Part shown: positions 1-7,717 of the stretch, one piece after another
How positions within the stretch are numbered: the first letter of the stretch is position 1
How the letters are laid out: each line of letters starts with the position of its first letter
NCBI GenBank assembly: GCA_025927795.1
Contig: JAICKT010000085.1
Span: 1 to 13,116, forward strand
Origin: Parafilimonas sp.
GTDB taxonomy: Bacteria > Bacteroidota > Bacteroidia > Chitinophagales > Chitinophagaceae
Length of the DNA: 13,116 bases
Reading direction: 5' to 3'
The notes under the pieces: generated by a model
Seen by the model: the letters and a program-made list of their open reading frames with translations, nothing else
Database searches by the model: none
What the model was told of the DNA's origin: nothing
Made by a program: the position numbers and the translations under genes

Positions 1-2
1 AT

Positions 3-2120
3 GAAAACAATACTTTTAAAGGTCAGGGAAATATCCATTATTATTTTGCAACAAACCATCCCTGCAACGGAAAAGTAAAAAAGCCTATTATAATTTTAGA
101 TGGCTTTGACCCCGGCGACTCAAGATCTATACAGCAGTTGTATGATGAATATTTAAACAATCCTGCACGTTACAAGTTTGCTGATGAAATGCGAAGCAAA
201 GGCTATGATATTGTGGTATTAAATTTTCCTACTTATACAAATGAACTTGGAAATGTTGTAGATGGCGGTGCTGATTATATAGAAAGAAATGCTTTTGTAT
301 TAATAAAATTGATAAATAAACTTAACAAGGAATTAAAAGATAATAACAGCAGCGAACAACTTGTTATAATAGGACCAAGCATGGGCGGTATGATAAGCCG
401 TTATGCACTTGCCTATATGGAAAAAAATAACATGCCGCATAATACGCGGTTATGGATTAGTTTAGACGCACCACACAATGGCGCAAACATACCCATAGGC
501 GCACAAAAATATTTAGAGTTTTTTGCAGATAATGGTAATGAAAATGCGCAGGAAACATTAACACTGCAACTAAATAATCCTGCAGCTAAACAGCAGCTCT
601 TACACCATTATTTATCTTACAGTGATTCTGCAAAAGGCGCACCTGGCTTTAGAGATAGATTTGTCCAGGCACTTACGTCAAACGGTGTTGCAGGTTCACA
701 AGGCTTCCCTGTTATTCCGCGCAAAATTGCTTTGATAGATGGAAGCTTAAATGGCACTTTGCAATCCAATGCCAGCGCCTGCCAGTTAGCTTTAACTTCA
801 AAAACTTACCTCGCTGTAAAAGTATTTTTACTTATTAAGTTAGTTAAAGTGGCTGAAGGAAATATTTACTTCGCAGGCAGCTATGGAAATTCATGTACTG
901 TGCTTTCTGCAGACCAGTTGTTTGAAGGTAGTGCAGATGCAAAAGGTTATGCGCCTGCATCTACTGTAAGTTATGATATTGCTCCCGGTGGTTTGCGCAC
1001 CTCGCTTTTTACTTTGGCTGATGAAGGAGGAGGATATTCGGAATTTTTTCAATTGCTGTTTGAATCAATCGGTACTTCCACTGATTTTACAGTGTATAAT
1101 GGCTCGCACTCATTTGTTCCAAGCAAGAGTGCATTAGCATTTAAAAGTGATAACCAGGATTTGGCTGAAAATGTTTATACCCGCAATTTAGTTTGCACCG
1201 GTGAAACACCTTTTGATACTTACTATGGCAGCACCGAAAACCTTGAACATTCATATATTGATACACCTATGGCAAAGTTTGCAATAAACGAAATCCAGGG
1301 CAAACATCGTAAGCCTACTTTTGATACTTCCGCATCTTCTCTTTATATTTCTGGTCCTGATAATTTCTGCCCGGATGCAACTTATTCGCTTGCGGGTGGC
1401 TCTGTTTCAGAAGCAACACGGTTTACATGGTCTGTTGCTCCGCAAATTGCCAGTATTAGTGATGATAAACTTGCTTCCAAGGTTCAGTTATCAAGAATAA
1501 GTAATGGTACGGCTAACTTAAGTCTTGCATTAAATGAGCGCTGCGGAATAAAAAAAACACTAAATAAAACTTTTTCAATTGGCGGATTTGGCAGCAGCGA
1601 TTATCCTGTTAGCGGCCCTTCTGCATCATGCCCAAACCAAACAATTTATTTCAGTACCATACAATTGCCCGGAGCAACAAATTATACCTGGTTTTGGCCA
1701 AGCGGCTGGACGTATCAATCAGGCCAGGGTACAAATAATTTATCAGTAAAAACCAATACTTCGAGCGGCGCTGTTGGAGTAAGAGTAGCTAATGCCTGTG
1801 ATTCCGGTGGCAGTCCTGCCATGCAATATGTGCAGGTGAGTAATTGCGGCTTGGCAATAAGAATTACTCCAAATCCAAGCCAGGGAAATATATACCTGCA
1901 GATTGATCAAACACAAGCATTAAAAAGCAATATGTTCACTAATAAAATTTATAAGGTTGAAATAATTGATGGATATGGCACAATAAGAAAAAAATTCAGT
2001 TATGCATCAGGTGAAACAAGTTTAAGAATTAATTTAAGTGATTTGGAAAATGGAAACTATATTATTCATGTATTTAATGGTACTGTTTGGGATTATAAAC
2101 AAGTAATTATTTTTCATTAA
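3..2120 (+). CDS. Secreted alpha/beta hydrolase (lipase/esterase-like) with PKD/Ig-like modules and T9SS sorting domain, 5'-truncated
   Basis: The reading frame is open from base 3 with no stop, so the gene begins upstream of the window; a TTG at 138 could serve as a start but would cut into the hydrolase core. The visible N-terminal part has a hydrolase-like strand (PIIILDGFDPGD, from about base 87) and a nucleophile elbow GPSMGG with its Ser codon at 378-380. A possible catalytic His lies in SHSFVPSKSAL (codon 1107-1109). This layout resembles PGAP1/lipase-type serine hydrolases; the substrate is unknown. Two Cys-containing PKD/Ig-like modules follow (starting near 1353 and 1615, each opening with GP..xCP). 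From about 1851 there is a type A T9SS C-terminal sorting domain: a PNPSQG motif, then a GNYIIHV-type strand and a final short strand. It is therefore probably secreted through the Por system and attached to the cell surface or released. The hydrolase call is moderately sure, the T9SS domain is clear, and the signal peptide is not visible. Confidence 0.85.
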   Translation, partial: ENNTFKGQGNIHYYFATNHPCNGKVKKPIIILDGFDPGDSRSIQQLYDEYLNNPARYKFADEMRSKGYDIVVLNFPTYTNELGNVVDGGADYIERNAFVLIKLINKLNKELKDNNSSEQLVIIGPSMGGMISRYALAYMEKNNMPHNTRLWISLDAPHNGANIPIGAQKYLEFFADNGNENAQETLTLQLNNPAAKQQLLHHYLSYSDSAKGAPGFRDRFVQALTSNGVAGSQGFPVIPRKIALIDGSLNGTLQSNASACQLALTSKTYLAVKVFLLIKLVKVAEGNIYFAGSYGNSCTVLSADQLFEGSADAKGYAPASTVSYDIAPGGLRTSLFTLADEGGGYSEFFQLLFESIGTSTDFTVYNGSHSFVPSKSALAFKSDNQDLAENVYTRNLVCTGETPFDTYYGSTENLEHSYIDTPMAKFAINEIQGKHRKPTFDTSASSLYISGPDNFCPDATYSLAGGSVSEATRFTWSVAPQIASISDDKLASKVQLSRISNGTANLSLALNERCGIKKTLNKTFSIGGFGSSDYPVSGPSASCPNQTIYFSTIQLPGATNYTWFWPSGWTYQSGQGTNNLSVKTNTSSGAVGVRVANACDSGGSPAMQYVQVSNCGLAIRITPNPSQGNIYLQIDQTQALKSNMFTNKIYKVEIIDGYGTIRKKFSYASGETSLRINLSDLENGNYIIHVFNGTVWDYKQVIIFH

Positions 2121-2282
2121 AAATATTCATTTTCAAAAAGCATGAAGGTAAGCAACGATGTTTTTTATTATGAGTTTTAAAATAATTTGAGTTTTGATCA
2201 GCTGGTTGCAGATAAAATTTTACTACATTTTTATTACAACGTTCTTTATAAAAAACATGTCAGTGTGTAGTTATAATAAATT

Positions 2283-2687
2283 ATGAAAGCTAAATATTTT
2301 CTTGCAATTGTAATATTGATAACTGCGGCTTGCAAAAAAGAAATAACCAAGTTGACGTCAGATGTTCAAGGCACATGGGAATTAGTGTCAAGAGATGGAG
2401 GATGGATTGGTCATCAGGAATATTCCCCAGGCAATGGAAACATTATTAGCTTTAATGGAAATAACTATTCGCAGAAAATAAAAATAGCAGATACAATTTA
2501 TCAGTATTCAGGAACTTTTAAAATTTATTCAGGCAAGCCATGCGATGTTCCAACCGAACAAACGTTGATTAAATTTAATGATACTGGCGACCCGGCCAGT
2601 TTTGCACTGTCGGAAGGAAAACTTGTTATTGGTGCAACACAATGCATTGCAGATGGCACAACTTCAATCTACAAAAAAATTCAGTAA
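2283..2687 (+). CDS. Small lipocalin-like lipoprotein
   Basis: A 134-residue protein that starts with a short Lys-containing N-region, a hydrophobic stretch (FLAIVILITAA) and a lipobox-like TAAC. Cys17 would be the lipidated residue, followed by KKE. The mature part has the pattern of Bacteroidota lipocalin-like domains: VQGTWELVSRDGG near residues 29-41, then alternating beta strands (IISFNGNNYSQK, YQYSGTFKI, TLIKFND, KLVIGATQC) and a C-terminal YKKIQ. Two further Cys residues (in GKPCDVP and ATQCIAD) could form a disulfide. It is probably anchored to a periplasm-facing or surface membrane leaflet and may bind a small ligand, but no ligand can be inferred. It lies 162 bases after the hydrolase and 113 before the peptidase. 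I see no clear TAnnTTTG box directly upstream and no terminator after it, so its transcription unit is undecided. Confidence 0.75.
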   Translation: MKAKYFLAIVILITAACKKEITKLTSDVQGTWELVSRDGGWIGHQEYSPGNGNIISFNGNNYSQKIKIADTIYQYSGTFKIYSGKPCDVPTEQTLIKFNDTGDPASFALSEGKLVIGATQCIADGTTSIYKKIQ

Positions 2688-2776
2688 AGAATTATAATGT
2701 AACGTGCATCTGCTGAGTAAATCAACTTTTAAAATTTCATTGTGATAAACGGCAATTAAGAAATACATTCACGTAA

Positions 2777-2784
2777 TATATTTG
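2777..2784 (+). promoter_or_regulatory. Bacteroidota-type -7 box (TATATTTG) for the M16 peptidase gene
   Basis: TATATTTG matches the Bacteroidota sigma-A -7 consensus TAnnTTTG and ends 16 bases before the ATG at 2801, which predicts a 5' leader of about 10-13 bases. I find no convincing TTTG at the expected -33 spacing, so the call rests on the -7 element and its position. Confidence 0.45.
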
Positions 2785-2800
2785 TCACTAAATTTATTTA

Positions 2801-5605
2801 ATGCAACGATCAATTTTTTATGTGCTTGTACTTTTTTGTGCCTGCACAACCCTTAATGCCCAAGACCTTTCTCAAAAAATTCCATTAGACTCTGCTGTTC
2901 GTACAGGTAAATTACCAAATGGCTTAACGTATTATATTCGTCATAATGAAAAGCCGGAAAATAAAGCAGAGATGCGGCTTGTAGTAAATGCAGGTTCAAT
3001 TTTAGAAGACCCCGATCAACAAGGTCTCGCACATTTTAATGAACACATGGCATTTAATGGCAGCACGCATTTCAAAAAAAATGAACTGGTAAATTTTCTG
3101 CAAAGCATAGGTGTAGAATTTGGTGCAGACCTTAACGCTTATACCGGGTTTGATGAAACAGTTTACATTTTACCGATTCCTTTAACCGATACATCTAACT
3201 TTAGAAAAGGGCTTACCGTATTGCAGGATTGGGCTGGCGGTCTTTCTTTTGAAAATGAACAAATAAATGGCGAACGCGGCGTGGTGTTAGAAGAAAGCCG
3301 TTTAGGTAAAGGCGCTGATGACCGTATGTTTCGTAAAACATTTCCTGTTCAATATGAAGGCTCGCGTTATGCTGAAAGAATACCAATTGGTAAAGACAGC
3401 ATTTTAAAAACATTTCCTTATGATGCAGTAAAACGCTTTTATCATACATGGTACAGACCAGATTTAATGGCCGTAATAATTGTTGGTGATATAGATGTAA
3501 ATAAAACAGAGCAACTGGTAAAACAATATTTCAGCGGTTTAAAAAATCCTGCAAATGAAAAGAAAAGATTTTATGCTGATGTTGCTGCACGCACAAAAGA
3601 TCAAAGTATAGTTGTTACCGATAAAGAAGCAACTAATTTTTTTGTGGAAGCAGATTATCGTTTTTATAAAATAAAACCAGAAACTACTTTAGGCGATTAT
3701 CGGAACGACCTTGTAAAAAATCTTTTTACATCAATGCTTAATCAAAGGCTTACAGAACTTGTAAAAAGTGATAACCCGCCGTTTCTTTATGCATCAACAA
3801 GCTATAGCAGTTATGCAAGAGGTTATGAAGGTTTCAATGCATTTGCTGTTGCAGGTAAGAGTGGTCCGGATACAGCACTGAATGCTTTGATGCGTGAAAT
3901 TGAACGTGTAAAAAAATATGGTTTTACACAGCCTGAGCTTGATCGTGCAAAAAAACAATTGCTTGCTTTTATTGAGCAAGCGTATAACAACAGAACAAAA
4001 GAAGAATCTTCCAATTATGTAGAAGAATATATAAGAAATTTTTTAACACAGGAACCATCGCCGGGCATTGCTGCAGAATATAACTATTATAATGAATTAT
4101 TGCCCGGAATAAATTTAAATGAAGTAAATGCTTTAACTGATCCGCTGAAACAAAATCAGCATATTTATGTAAGCTTAACAGGACCGTCTGAAAGTAATTA
4201 CACTCTGCCAGACAGCGCAAAGCTTTTGCAAAATGCTTATGCGGCTATGAATGCGCCGGTAATGCCATACACTGAAAAAGCCGTTGCATCAACTTTAATA
4301 AAAAATAAACCCGCGGCAGGTACAATAACAAATGAAATAAAAAATGAAACACTCGGCACAACTGAACTCGATTTTTCAAACGGCGCAAAAGTTATTATAA
4401 AGCCAACCGATTTTAAGAACGATGAAATTTTGTTGACAGCTTTTCACAAGGGTGGCATTTCACGTTATAATGCAATTGATAAATATAATGCAACGTATGC
4501 ATCAACCATTGTTCAGCAAATGGGTGTAGGTGAGTTCTCTCCTACTGATCTTTCAAAATATCTTGCCGGTAAAACAGTAAATGTTTCACCAAGATTATCC
4601 GGCTTATCAGCAAGTATAACTGGCAGCAGCAGTATAAAAGATTTTGAAACTATGCTGCAGCTTTTATATTTATATCTTACTGCTCCAAAAAAAGATGAGG
4701 CTTTGTTTAATGCATGGAAAGAAAAACAAAAATCGGCCGTACAATATGCCATGCAGGATCCGCAAACAGCTTTTGTAGATACGTTCTATCAAACATTGTA
4801 TCAGCAAAATGCTTTAGCGCCTGTAGTTGTACCAAAGCCGCAATATTTCGACAGTATTGATCTTGCACGTTCACTCGAAATTTATAACAGCCAGTTTAGT
4901 GATGCGAATGACTTCACTTTTATTTTTACGGGTAATATAAATATTGATTCTGCAAAACAATTGCTTGCAACATACATCGGTGGTTTACCACATACAAATA
5001 ACGAAGCATTGTTTGCTGATAATGGTGTGCGGCCGGTAAAAGGTGATATGGATTTAAATGTTTATAAAGGTTCGGAAGATAAAAGTCTGATCATAAAATA
5101 TTATTCGGGCGCTGTTGCTTATGATCCTGATCTTGCATTGCGCGCACAGGCACTTACAGAAATTCTTAATATAAAAATTATTGATGATCTGCGTGAAAAG
5201 TTAGGCGCTATTTATGGCGGGGGAATTTACGGCGGACTGAATAAATTACCTTACAACAATTACACATTTGTATTACAATTACCATGTGGTCCAAAAAATG
5301 TTGATACGTTATTAAAGTCTGCAAATATTGAAATAGAAAAAATTAAAAAAGATGGCCCTGATACAACTGATCTTAATAAAGTAAAAAGAACATGGCTTGA
5401 ACAATATAAAGTTCAGCTTAAAGAAAATAGTTTCTGGAGTGCAAAAATAAGAGACATTTATTTTCAGAATGATGACCCGCAACGCATTTTTGATTATGAA
5501 CAAAATGTGAAAGCATTAACGCCTGATGATATTAAAAGAACAGCCAATCAATTATTAAAAGGTGATAATGTAATTACTGCAGTTTTATATCCCGAGAAAA
5601 AGTAA
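2801..5605 (+). CDS. M16 family zinc metallopeptidase, two-domain (PqqL/insulinase-like)
   Basis: A 934-residue protein with an N-terminal signal peptide (MQRSIFYVLVLFCACTTLNA, cleavage likely near Gln21), so it is exported to the periplasm or outer surface. The inverted zinc motif HxxEH is HFNEH: His78 and His82 are ligands and Glu81 is the catalytic base. The third ligand is expected in ERGVVLEE (158-165), probably Glu165 by the seven-residue Glu spacing seen in the family; that puts it slightly further from His82 than in insulysin. The second, inactive M16 half starts near residue 520 (LDFSNGAKVIIKP) and carries the conserved R-E-K-L-x-x-x-Y element (LREKLGAIYGG) used for substrate binding. 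The length fits the roughly 930-residue PqqL-like class found in Bacteroidota. It probably degrades peptides; the physiological substrate is unknown. The gene appears monocistronic, with a promoter at 2777 and a terminator at 5623. Confidence 0.93.
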   Translation: MQRSIFYVLVLFCACTTLNAQDLSQKIPLDSAVRTGKLPNGLTYYIRHNEKPENKAEMRLVVNAGSILEDPDQQGLAHFNEHMAFNGSTHFKKNELVNFLQSIGVEFGADLNAYTGFDETVYILPIPLTDTSNFRKGLTVLQDWAGGLSFENEQINGERGVVLEESRLGKGADDRMFRKTFPVQYEGSRYAERIPIGKDSILKTFPYDAVKRFYHTWYRPDLMAVIIVGDIDVNKTEQLVKQYFSGLKNPANEKKRFYADVAARTKDQSIVVTDKEATNFFVEADYRFYKIKPETTLGDYRNDLVKNLFTSMLNQRLTELVKSDNPPFLYASTSYSSYARGYEGFNAFAVAGKSGPDTALNALMREIERVKKYGFTQPELDRAKKQLLAFIEQAYNNRTKEESSNYVEEYIRNFLTQEPSPGIAAEYNYYNELLPGINLNEVNALTDPLKQNQHIYVSLTGPSESNYTLPDSAKLLQNAYAAMNAPVMPYTEKAVASTLIKNKPAAGTITNEIKNETLGTTELDFSNGAKVIIKPTDFKNDEILLTAFHKGGISRYNAIDKYNATYASTIVQQMGVGEFSPTDLSKYLAGKTVNVSPRLSGLSASITGSSSIKDFETMLQLLYLYLTAPKKDEALFNAWKEKQKSAVQYAMQDPQTAFVDTFYQTLYQQNALAPVVVPKPQYFDSIDLARSLEIYNSQFSDANDFTFIFTGNINIDSAKQLLATYIGGLPHTNNEALFADNGVRPVKGDMDLNVYKGSEDKSLIIKYYSGAVAYDPDLALRAQALTEILNIKIIDDLREKLGAIYGGGIYGGLNKLPYNNYTFVLQLPCGPKNVDTLLKSANIEIEKIKKDGPDTTDLNKVKRTWLEQYKVQLKENSFWSAKIRDIYFQNDDPQRIFDYEQNVKALTPDDIKRTANQLLKGDNVITAVLYPEKK

Positions 5606-5622
5606 AATTGTTTTTTATATTG

Positions 5623-5654
5623 AAATAGTCGCAATAAAATGCGGCTATTTTTTT
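5623..5654 (+). terminator. Rho-independent terminator after the M16 peptidase gene
   Basis: A 10-bp stem (AAATAGTCGC at 5623-5632 with GCGGCTATTT at 5641-5650, one G-U pair) encloses an 8-base loop. It runs into an uninterrupted T tract that ends at 5654, and it starts 18 bases after the stop codon. It should end the plus-strand transcript. Confidence 0.85.
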
Positions 5655-5705
5655 GTACTTAATATATGGGCTATTAAGTTGTTTGAATATTACAATCATC
5701 TTTGA

Positions 5706-5786
5706 GTCCTCATTTCTGACAAAGGAGAAATCTCTCGAATAGTAACAGCTTTAATTTATGAGATGCCTCGTGCCTCGAACATGACG
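5706..5786. repeat. Degenerate intergenic palindromic repeat (REP-like)
   Basis: Two arms face each other. The left arm (5706-5734) begins GTCCTCAT and ends GAGAAATCTC. The right arm (5760-5786) begins GAGATGCCTCG and ends CATGACG. The inner ends (ATCTC/GAGAT) pair well, and the rest pairs with mismatches, around a spacer of about 25 bases. I recall similar GTCAT...GAGAT/ATCTC...ATGAC elements as common interspersed intergenic repeats in Bacteroidota; that is memory, not a search. This copy looks decayed. The whole gap 5655-5856 contains no convincing gene or RNA, and this repeat is its only structure. Confidence 0.5.
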
Positions 5787-5856
5787 TTCGCGGTGTTTAA
5801 GTTTTGTTCAATCAACTTTAAATTCAAAATATACTCTTACGAAAAACACAACATGT

Positions 5857-6345
5857 TTATGCATTCAATTCTGCAAGCAAAGAATTTACATCTAACTCAT
5901 GTGTGTACATATTGATGTTACCATCTGCGTCAAACGGCCATTGTTCATAAGGTTTATCCCAATATAATTCTACACCATTTTCATCCGGGTCATTTAAATA
6001 TAAAGCTTCAGAAACACCATGGTCTGCAAAGCCGGTGAAAGGATAATTTGCATCAAGCAATCTTTTAAATATAGTTGCTAACTCTTTTCTTGTTTGATAA
6101 AGTATTGCTGTATGAAACAAACCTGCAGCATGCACTGGTGCAGGTTGCGCATTTTTACTGTACCACGTATTTAAGCCAATGTGATGATGATAATTATCTG
6201 CTGCAAGAAATACTGCCTGTGTTCCATATCTCTGTTTTATTTGAAAGCCTAATAAATCTTTATAAAATGATAATGCTTTATCAAGGTCGGAAACTTTTAA
6301 ATGCACATGCCCAATGCGTGTGCCGGAAGGAACAGTATAATTCAT
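5857..6345 (-). CDS. VOC (glyoxalase/extradiol dioxygenase-fold) family protein
   Basis: A 162-residue protein with the paired beta-alpha-beta-beta-beta VOC fold. The first module runs from GHVHLKVSDLDKALSFYKDLLGF (12-34) to HHHIGLNTW (53-61). The second runs from GLFHTAILYQT (75-85) to GVELYWDKP (124-132). By comparison with type I extradiol dioxygenases the metal ligands would be His13, His78 and Glu126. The HHIGLNTW and ELYWD-P motifs resemble the catechol-2,3-dioxygenase (CatE-like) branch, but this protein holds only one two-module unit, about half the length of a CatE protein. Substrate and reaction (dioxygenase, lyase or detoxification) cannot be fixed from sequence. It is divergent from the CBS-domain gene, and I found no clear TAnnTTTG box on the minus strand upstream of its ATG. 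Confidence 0.85.
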   Translation of the reverse strand: MNYTVPSGTRIGHVHLKVSDLDKALSFYKDLLGFQIKQRYGTQAVFLAADNYHHHIGLNTWYSKNAQPAPVHAAGLFHTAILYQTRKELATIFKRLLDANYPFTGFADHGVSEALYLNDPDENGVELYWDKPYEQWPFDADGNINMYTHELDVNSLLAELNA

Positions 6346-6378
6346 AAATAAACTTTTAATAAATTTCTAATTGCGATA

Positions 6379-6407
6379 TTGTTTTGATGAAGGTGCAACT
6401 AAATTTG
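6379..6407 (+). promoter_or_regulatory. Promoter of the CBS-domain gene (TTG-N18-TAAATTTG)
   Basis: TAAATTTG at 6400-6407 fits TAnnTTTG, and a TTG at 6379-6381 lies 18 bases upstream as a -33 element. Transcription would start near 6411-6414. That is downstream of the ATG at 6387 and upstream of the ATG at 6429, so the promoter position supports the later start codon for the gene. Confidence 0.5.
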
Positions 6408-6428
6408 TTCCAAAGTAAATCATCGGCT

Positions 6429-6878
6429 ATGCGTACCGCAAAAGATATTCTTCAGCAAAAAGGCACTCAATTCAATTTTATAAAATTTGATAAAACAGTT
6501 TTGGAAGCAATCGGATTAATGAAAACAGAAAATATCAGTTACTTAATTGTGCTCGATAAAAATGATAAATACATGGGTGTTTTTTCTGAGCGCGATTATG
6601 CACATAAAGTTATCCTGGAAGGGAAACAATCAAACAATACAAAAGTGAGTGATATAATGACCACCAATCTTGCCAACGCTTCTTTAGACGATTCGACCAG
6701 TAAATTAATGCTGCTGATTAATAATTCTAAAGCAAGATATATTCCGGTGTTTGACGGAGCTGCTTTTAAAGGTATTATTACCATTCACGATTTAATGCGT
6801 GAGGCAATGGCTGATTATGAAAAAGGAAGCTTGGATGAGCGATCTAAAGAACTCGAGTTTCTTAAGAGGATATATTAG
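6429..6878 (+). CDS. Tandem CBS-domain protein
   Basis: A 149-residue protein (from ATG 6429) made almost wholly of two CBS domains: CBS1 about residues 17-65 (VLEAIGLMKTENISYLIVLD, GVFSERDY) and CBS2 about 72-130 (VSDIMTTN, ARYIPVFDG, GIITIHDLM). A charged C-terminal helix follows. Stand-alone CBS pairs usually bind adenine nucleotides and act as energy or redox sensors; the partner is not known here. In-frame starts at 6384 (TTG) and 6387 (ATG) would add up to 15 residues. I prefer 6429 because MRTAKDILQQKG is how relatives usually begin and because a -7 box lies at 6400-6407. Its stop codon is one base away from the sdhB stop on the other strand, and no terminator lies between the two genes. 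Confidence 0.85.
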   Translation: MRTAKDILQQKGTQFNFIKFDKTVLEAIGLMKTENISYLIVLDKNDKYMGVFSERDYAHKVILEGKQSNNTKVSDIMTTNLANASLDDSTSKLMLLINNSKARYIPVFDGAAFKGIITIHDLMREAMADYEKGSLDERSKELEFLKRIY

Positions 6879-6879
6879 T

Positions 6880-7644
6880 TTATTTATCGCTCTCAAAGCT
6901 CGCCATCATGTATTCATGATTTAAGCGAGCAATATTTGTAACTAAAATTTCTTTCGGACACGCAGCTTCGCAGGCATTGGTAAACGTACAGGCGCCAAAG
7001 CCTTCTTTATCCATCTGATTAATCATTGACACAACACGTGTTTTGCGCTCAGGACTGCCTTGCGGTAACAAAGCAAGATGCGAAACTTTTGCGGCAACAA
7101 ACAACATTGCAGAACTGTTTTTACAAGCTGCAACACAAGCACCGCAACCAATACAGGCAGCCGCAGCAAAAGATTTATCTGCATTTTCTTTTTCTATAGG
7201 AATAGCATTCGCATCAACTGCATTACCTGTGTTTACAGAAATAAATCCGCCGGCTTGTATAATTCTGTCGAATGCAGAACGGTCAACTACCAAATCTTTT
7301 ATAACAGGAAATGCTTTTGCACGCCAGGGTTCAACAACAATGGTATCGCCATCTTTAAATGCACGCATGTGTAATTGACAAACTGTATTTGCTTTCCATG
7401 GACCATGCGGCTTACCATTAATATACATTGAACACATTCCGCAAATACCTTCACGGCAATCGTGATCAAATGCAATCGGGTCTTTACCTTCTGTAATTAA
7501 TCTATCATTCAACACATCAAACATTTCTAAGAAACTCATTTCAGAAGAAATGTTTTCTACTTTATATGTTTCAAATCTGCCTTTCTCTTTACTGTTGCGC
7601 TGACGCCAAACTTTTAAAGTAAGATTCATGTTATAATGTTCCAT
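6880..7644 (-). CDS. sdhB: Succinate dehydrogenase/fumarate reductase iron-sulfur subunit
   Basis: A 254-residue electron-transfer subunit of complex II, linking the SdhA flavin to the quinone site in SdhC on the cytoplasmic face of the inner membrane. The N-terminal ferredoxin domain has the [2Fe-2S] ligands Cys63, Cys68, Cys71 (CREGICGMC) and Cys89. The C-terminal helical domain has CIGCGACVAAC (Cys164, 167, 170, 174) and a second group (Cys219, Cys225, Cys229 followed by Pro) for the [4Fe-4S] and [3Fe-4S] clusters. The length is normal and all expected cysteines are present. The residues fit the class that pairs with a single b558-type SdhC and menaquinone. A second ATG at codon 6 (base 7629) gives the more typical start MNLTLKVWRQ; no ribosome binding site decides between the two. 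It is the last gene of the operon, 73 bases after sdhA. Confidence 0.96.
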   Translation of the reverse strand: MEHYNMNLTLKVWRQRNSKEKGRFETYKVENISSEMSFLEMFDVLNDRLITEGKDPIAFDHDCREGICGMCSMYINGKPHGPWKANTVCQLHMRAFKDGDTIVVEPWRAKAFPVIKDLVVDRSAFDRIIQAGGFISVNTGNAVDANAIPIEKENADKSFAAAACIGCGACVAACKNSSAMLFVAAKVSHLALLPQGSPERKTRVVSMINQMDKEGFGACTFTNACEAACPKEILVTNIARLNHEYMMASFESDK

Positions 7645-7648
7645 AATT

Positions 7649-7716
7649 GCCCTAACCCTAAAGGGAATTTTTTATTTAATTAAAACCTCCATTGCTCCCC
7701 TTCAGGGGATGGGGGC
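7649..7716. repeat. Pair of GC-rich palindromic repeats between sdhA and sdhB
   Basis: The sdhA-sdhB spacer carries two short G/C palindromes in AT-rich surroundings. One is TCCCC-TTCA-GGGGA at 7696-7709, flanked by a G5 run at 7711-7715. The other is CCCT-AA-AGGG at 7656-7665, preceded by GCCCTAA. Both belong to the CCCCTNNAGGGG type of interspersed repeat that also occurs near tsaD in this window. In the minus-strand transcript the first would form a hairpin 9 bases after the sdhA stop codon. It could attenuate read-through into sdhB or protect the sdhA message; neither can be shown from sequence alone. Confidence 0.6.
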
Positions 7717-7717
7717 A

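Noticed and set aside
1..78. ATG at base 1 opening a short reading frame
   Set aside because: It stops at 76-78, and the overlapping frame from base 3 encodes conserved hydrolase sequence, so the ATG is out of frame and not a gene start.
2121..2282. Small gene or terminator in the gap between the hydrolase and the lipoprotein
   Set aside because: Only AT-rich sequence is present; I found no strong hairpin with a T run, no clear promoter and no convincing short open frame.
2801..5605. Loss of the third zinc ligand in the M16 peptidase because of its unusual distance from HFNEH
   Set aside because: ERGVVLEE keeps the paired-Glu pattern of the family; the extra spacing is only a few residues and is likely a loop insertion, so the enzyme is probably active.
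7043..7378. Plus-strand open frames of about 100 codons opposite sdhB, and similar ones opposite sdhA and sdhC
   Set aside because: They lie antisense to well-conserved genes, have no recognisable domains or start signals, and arise from the codon pattern of the real genes.
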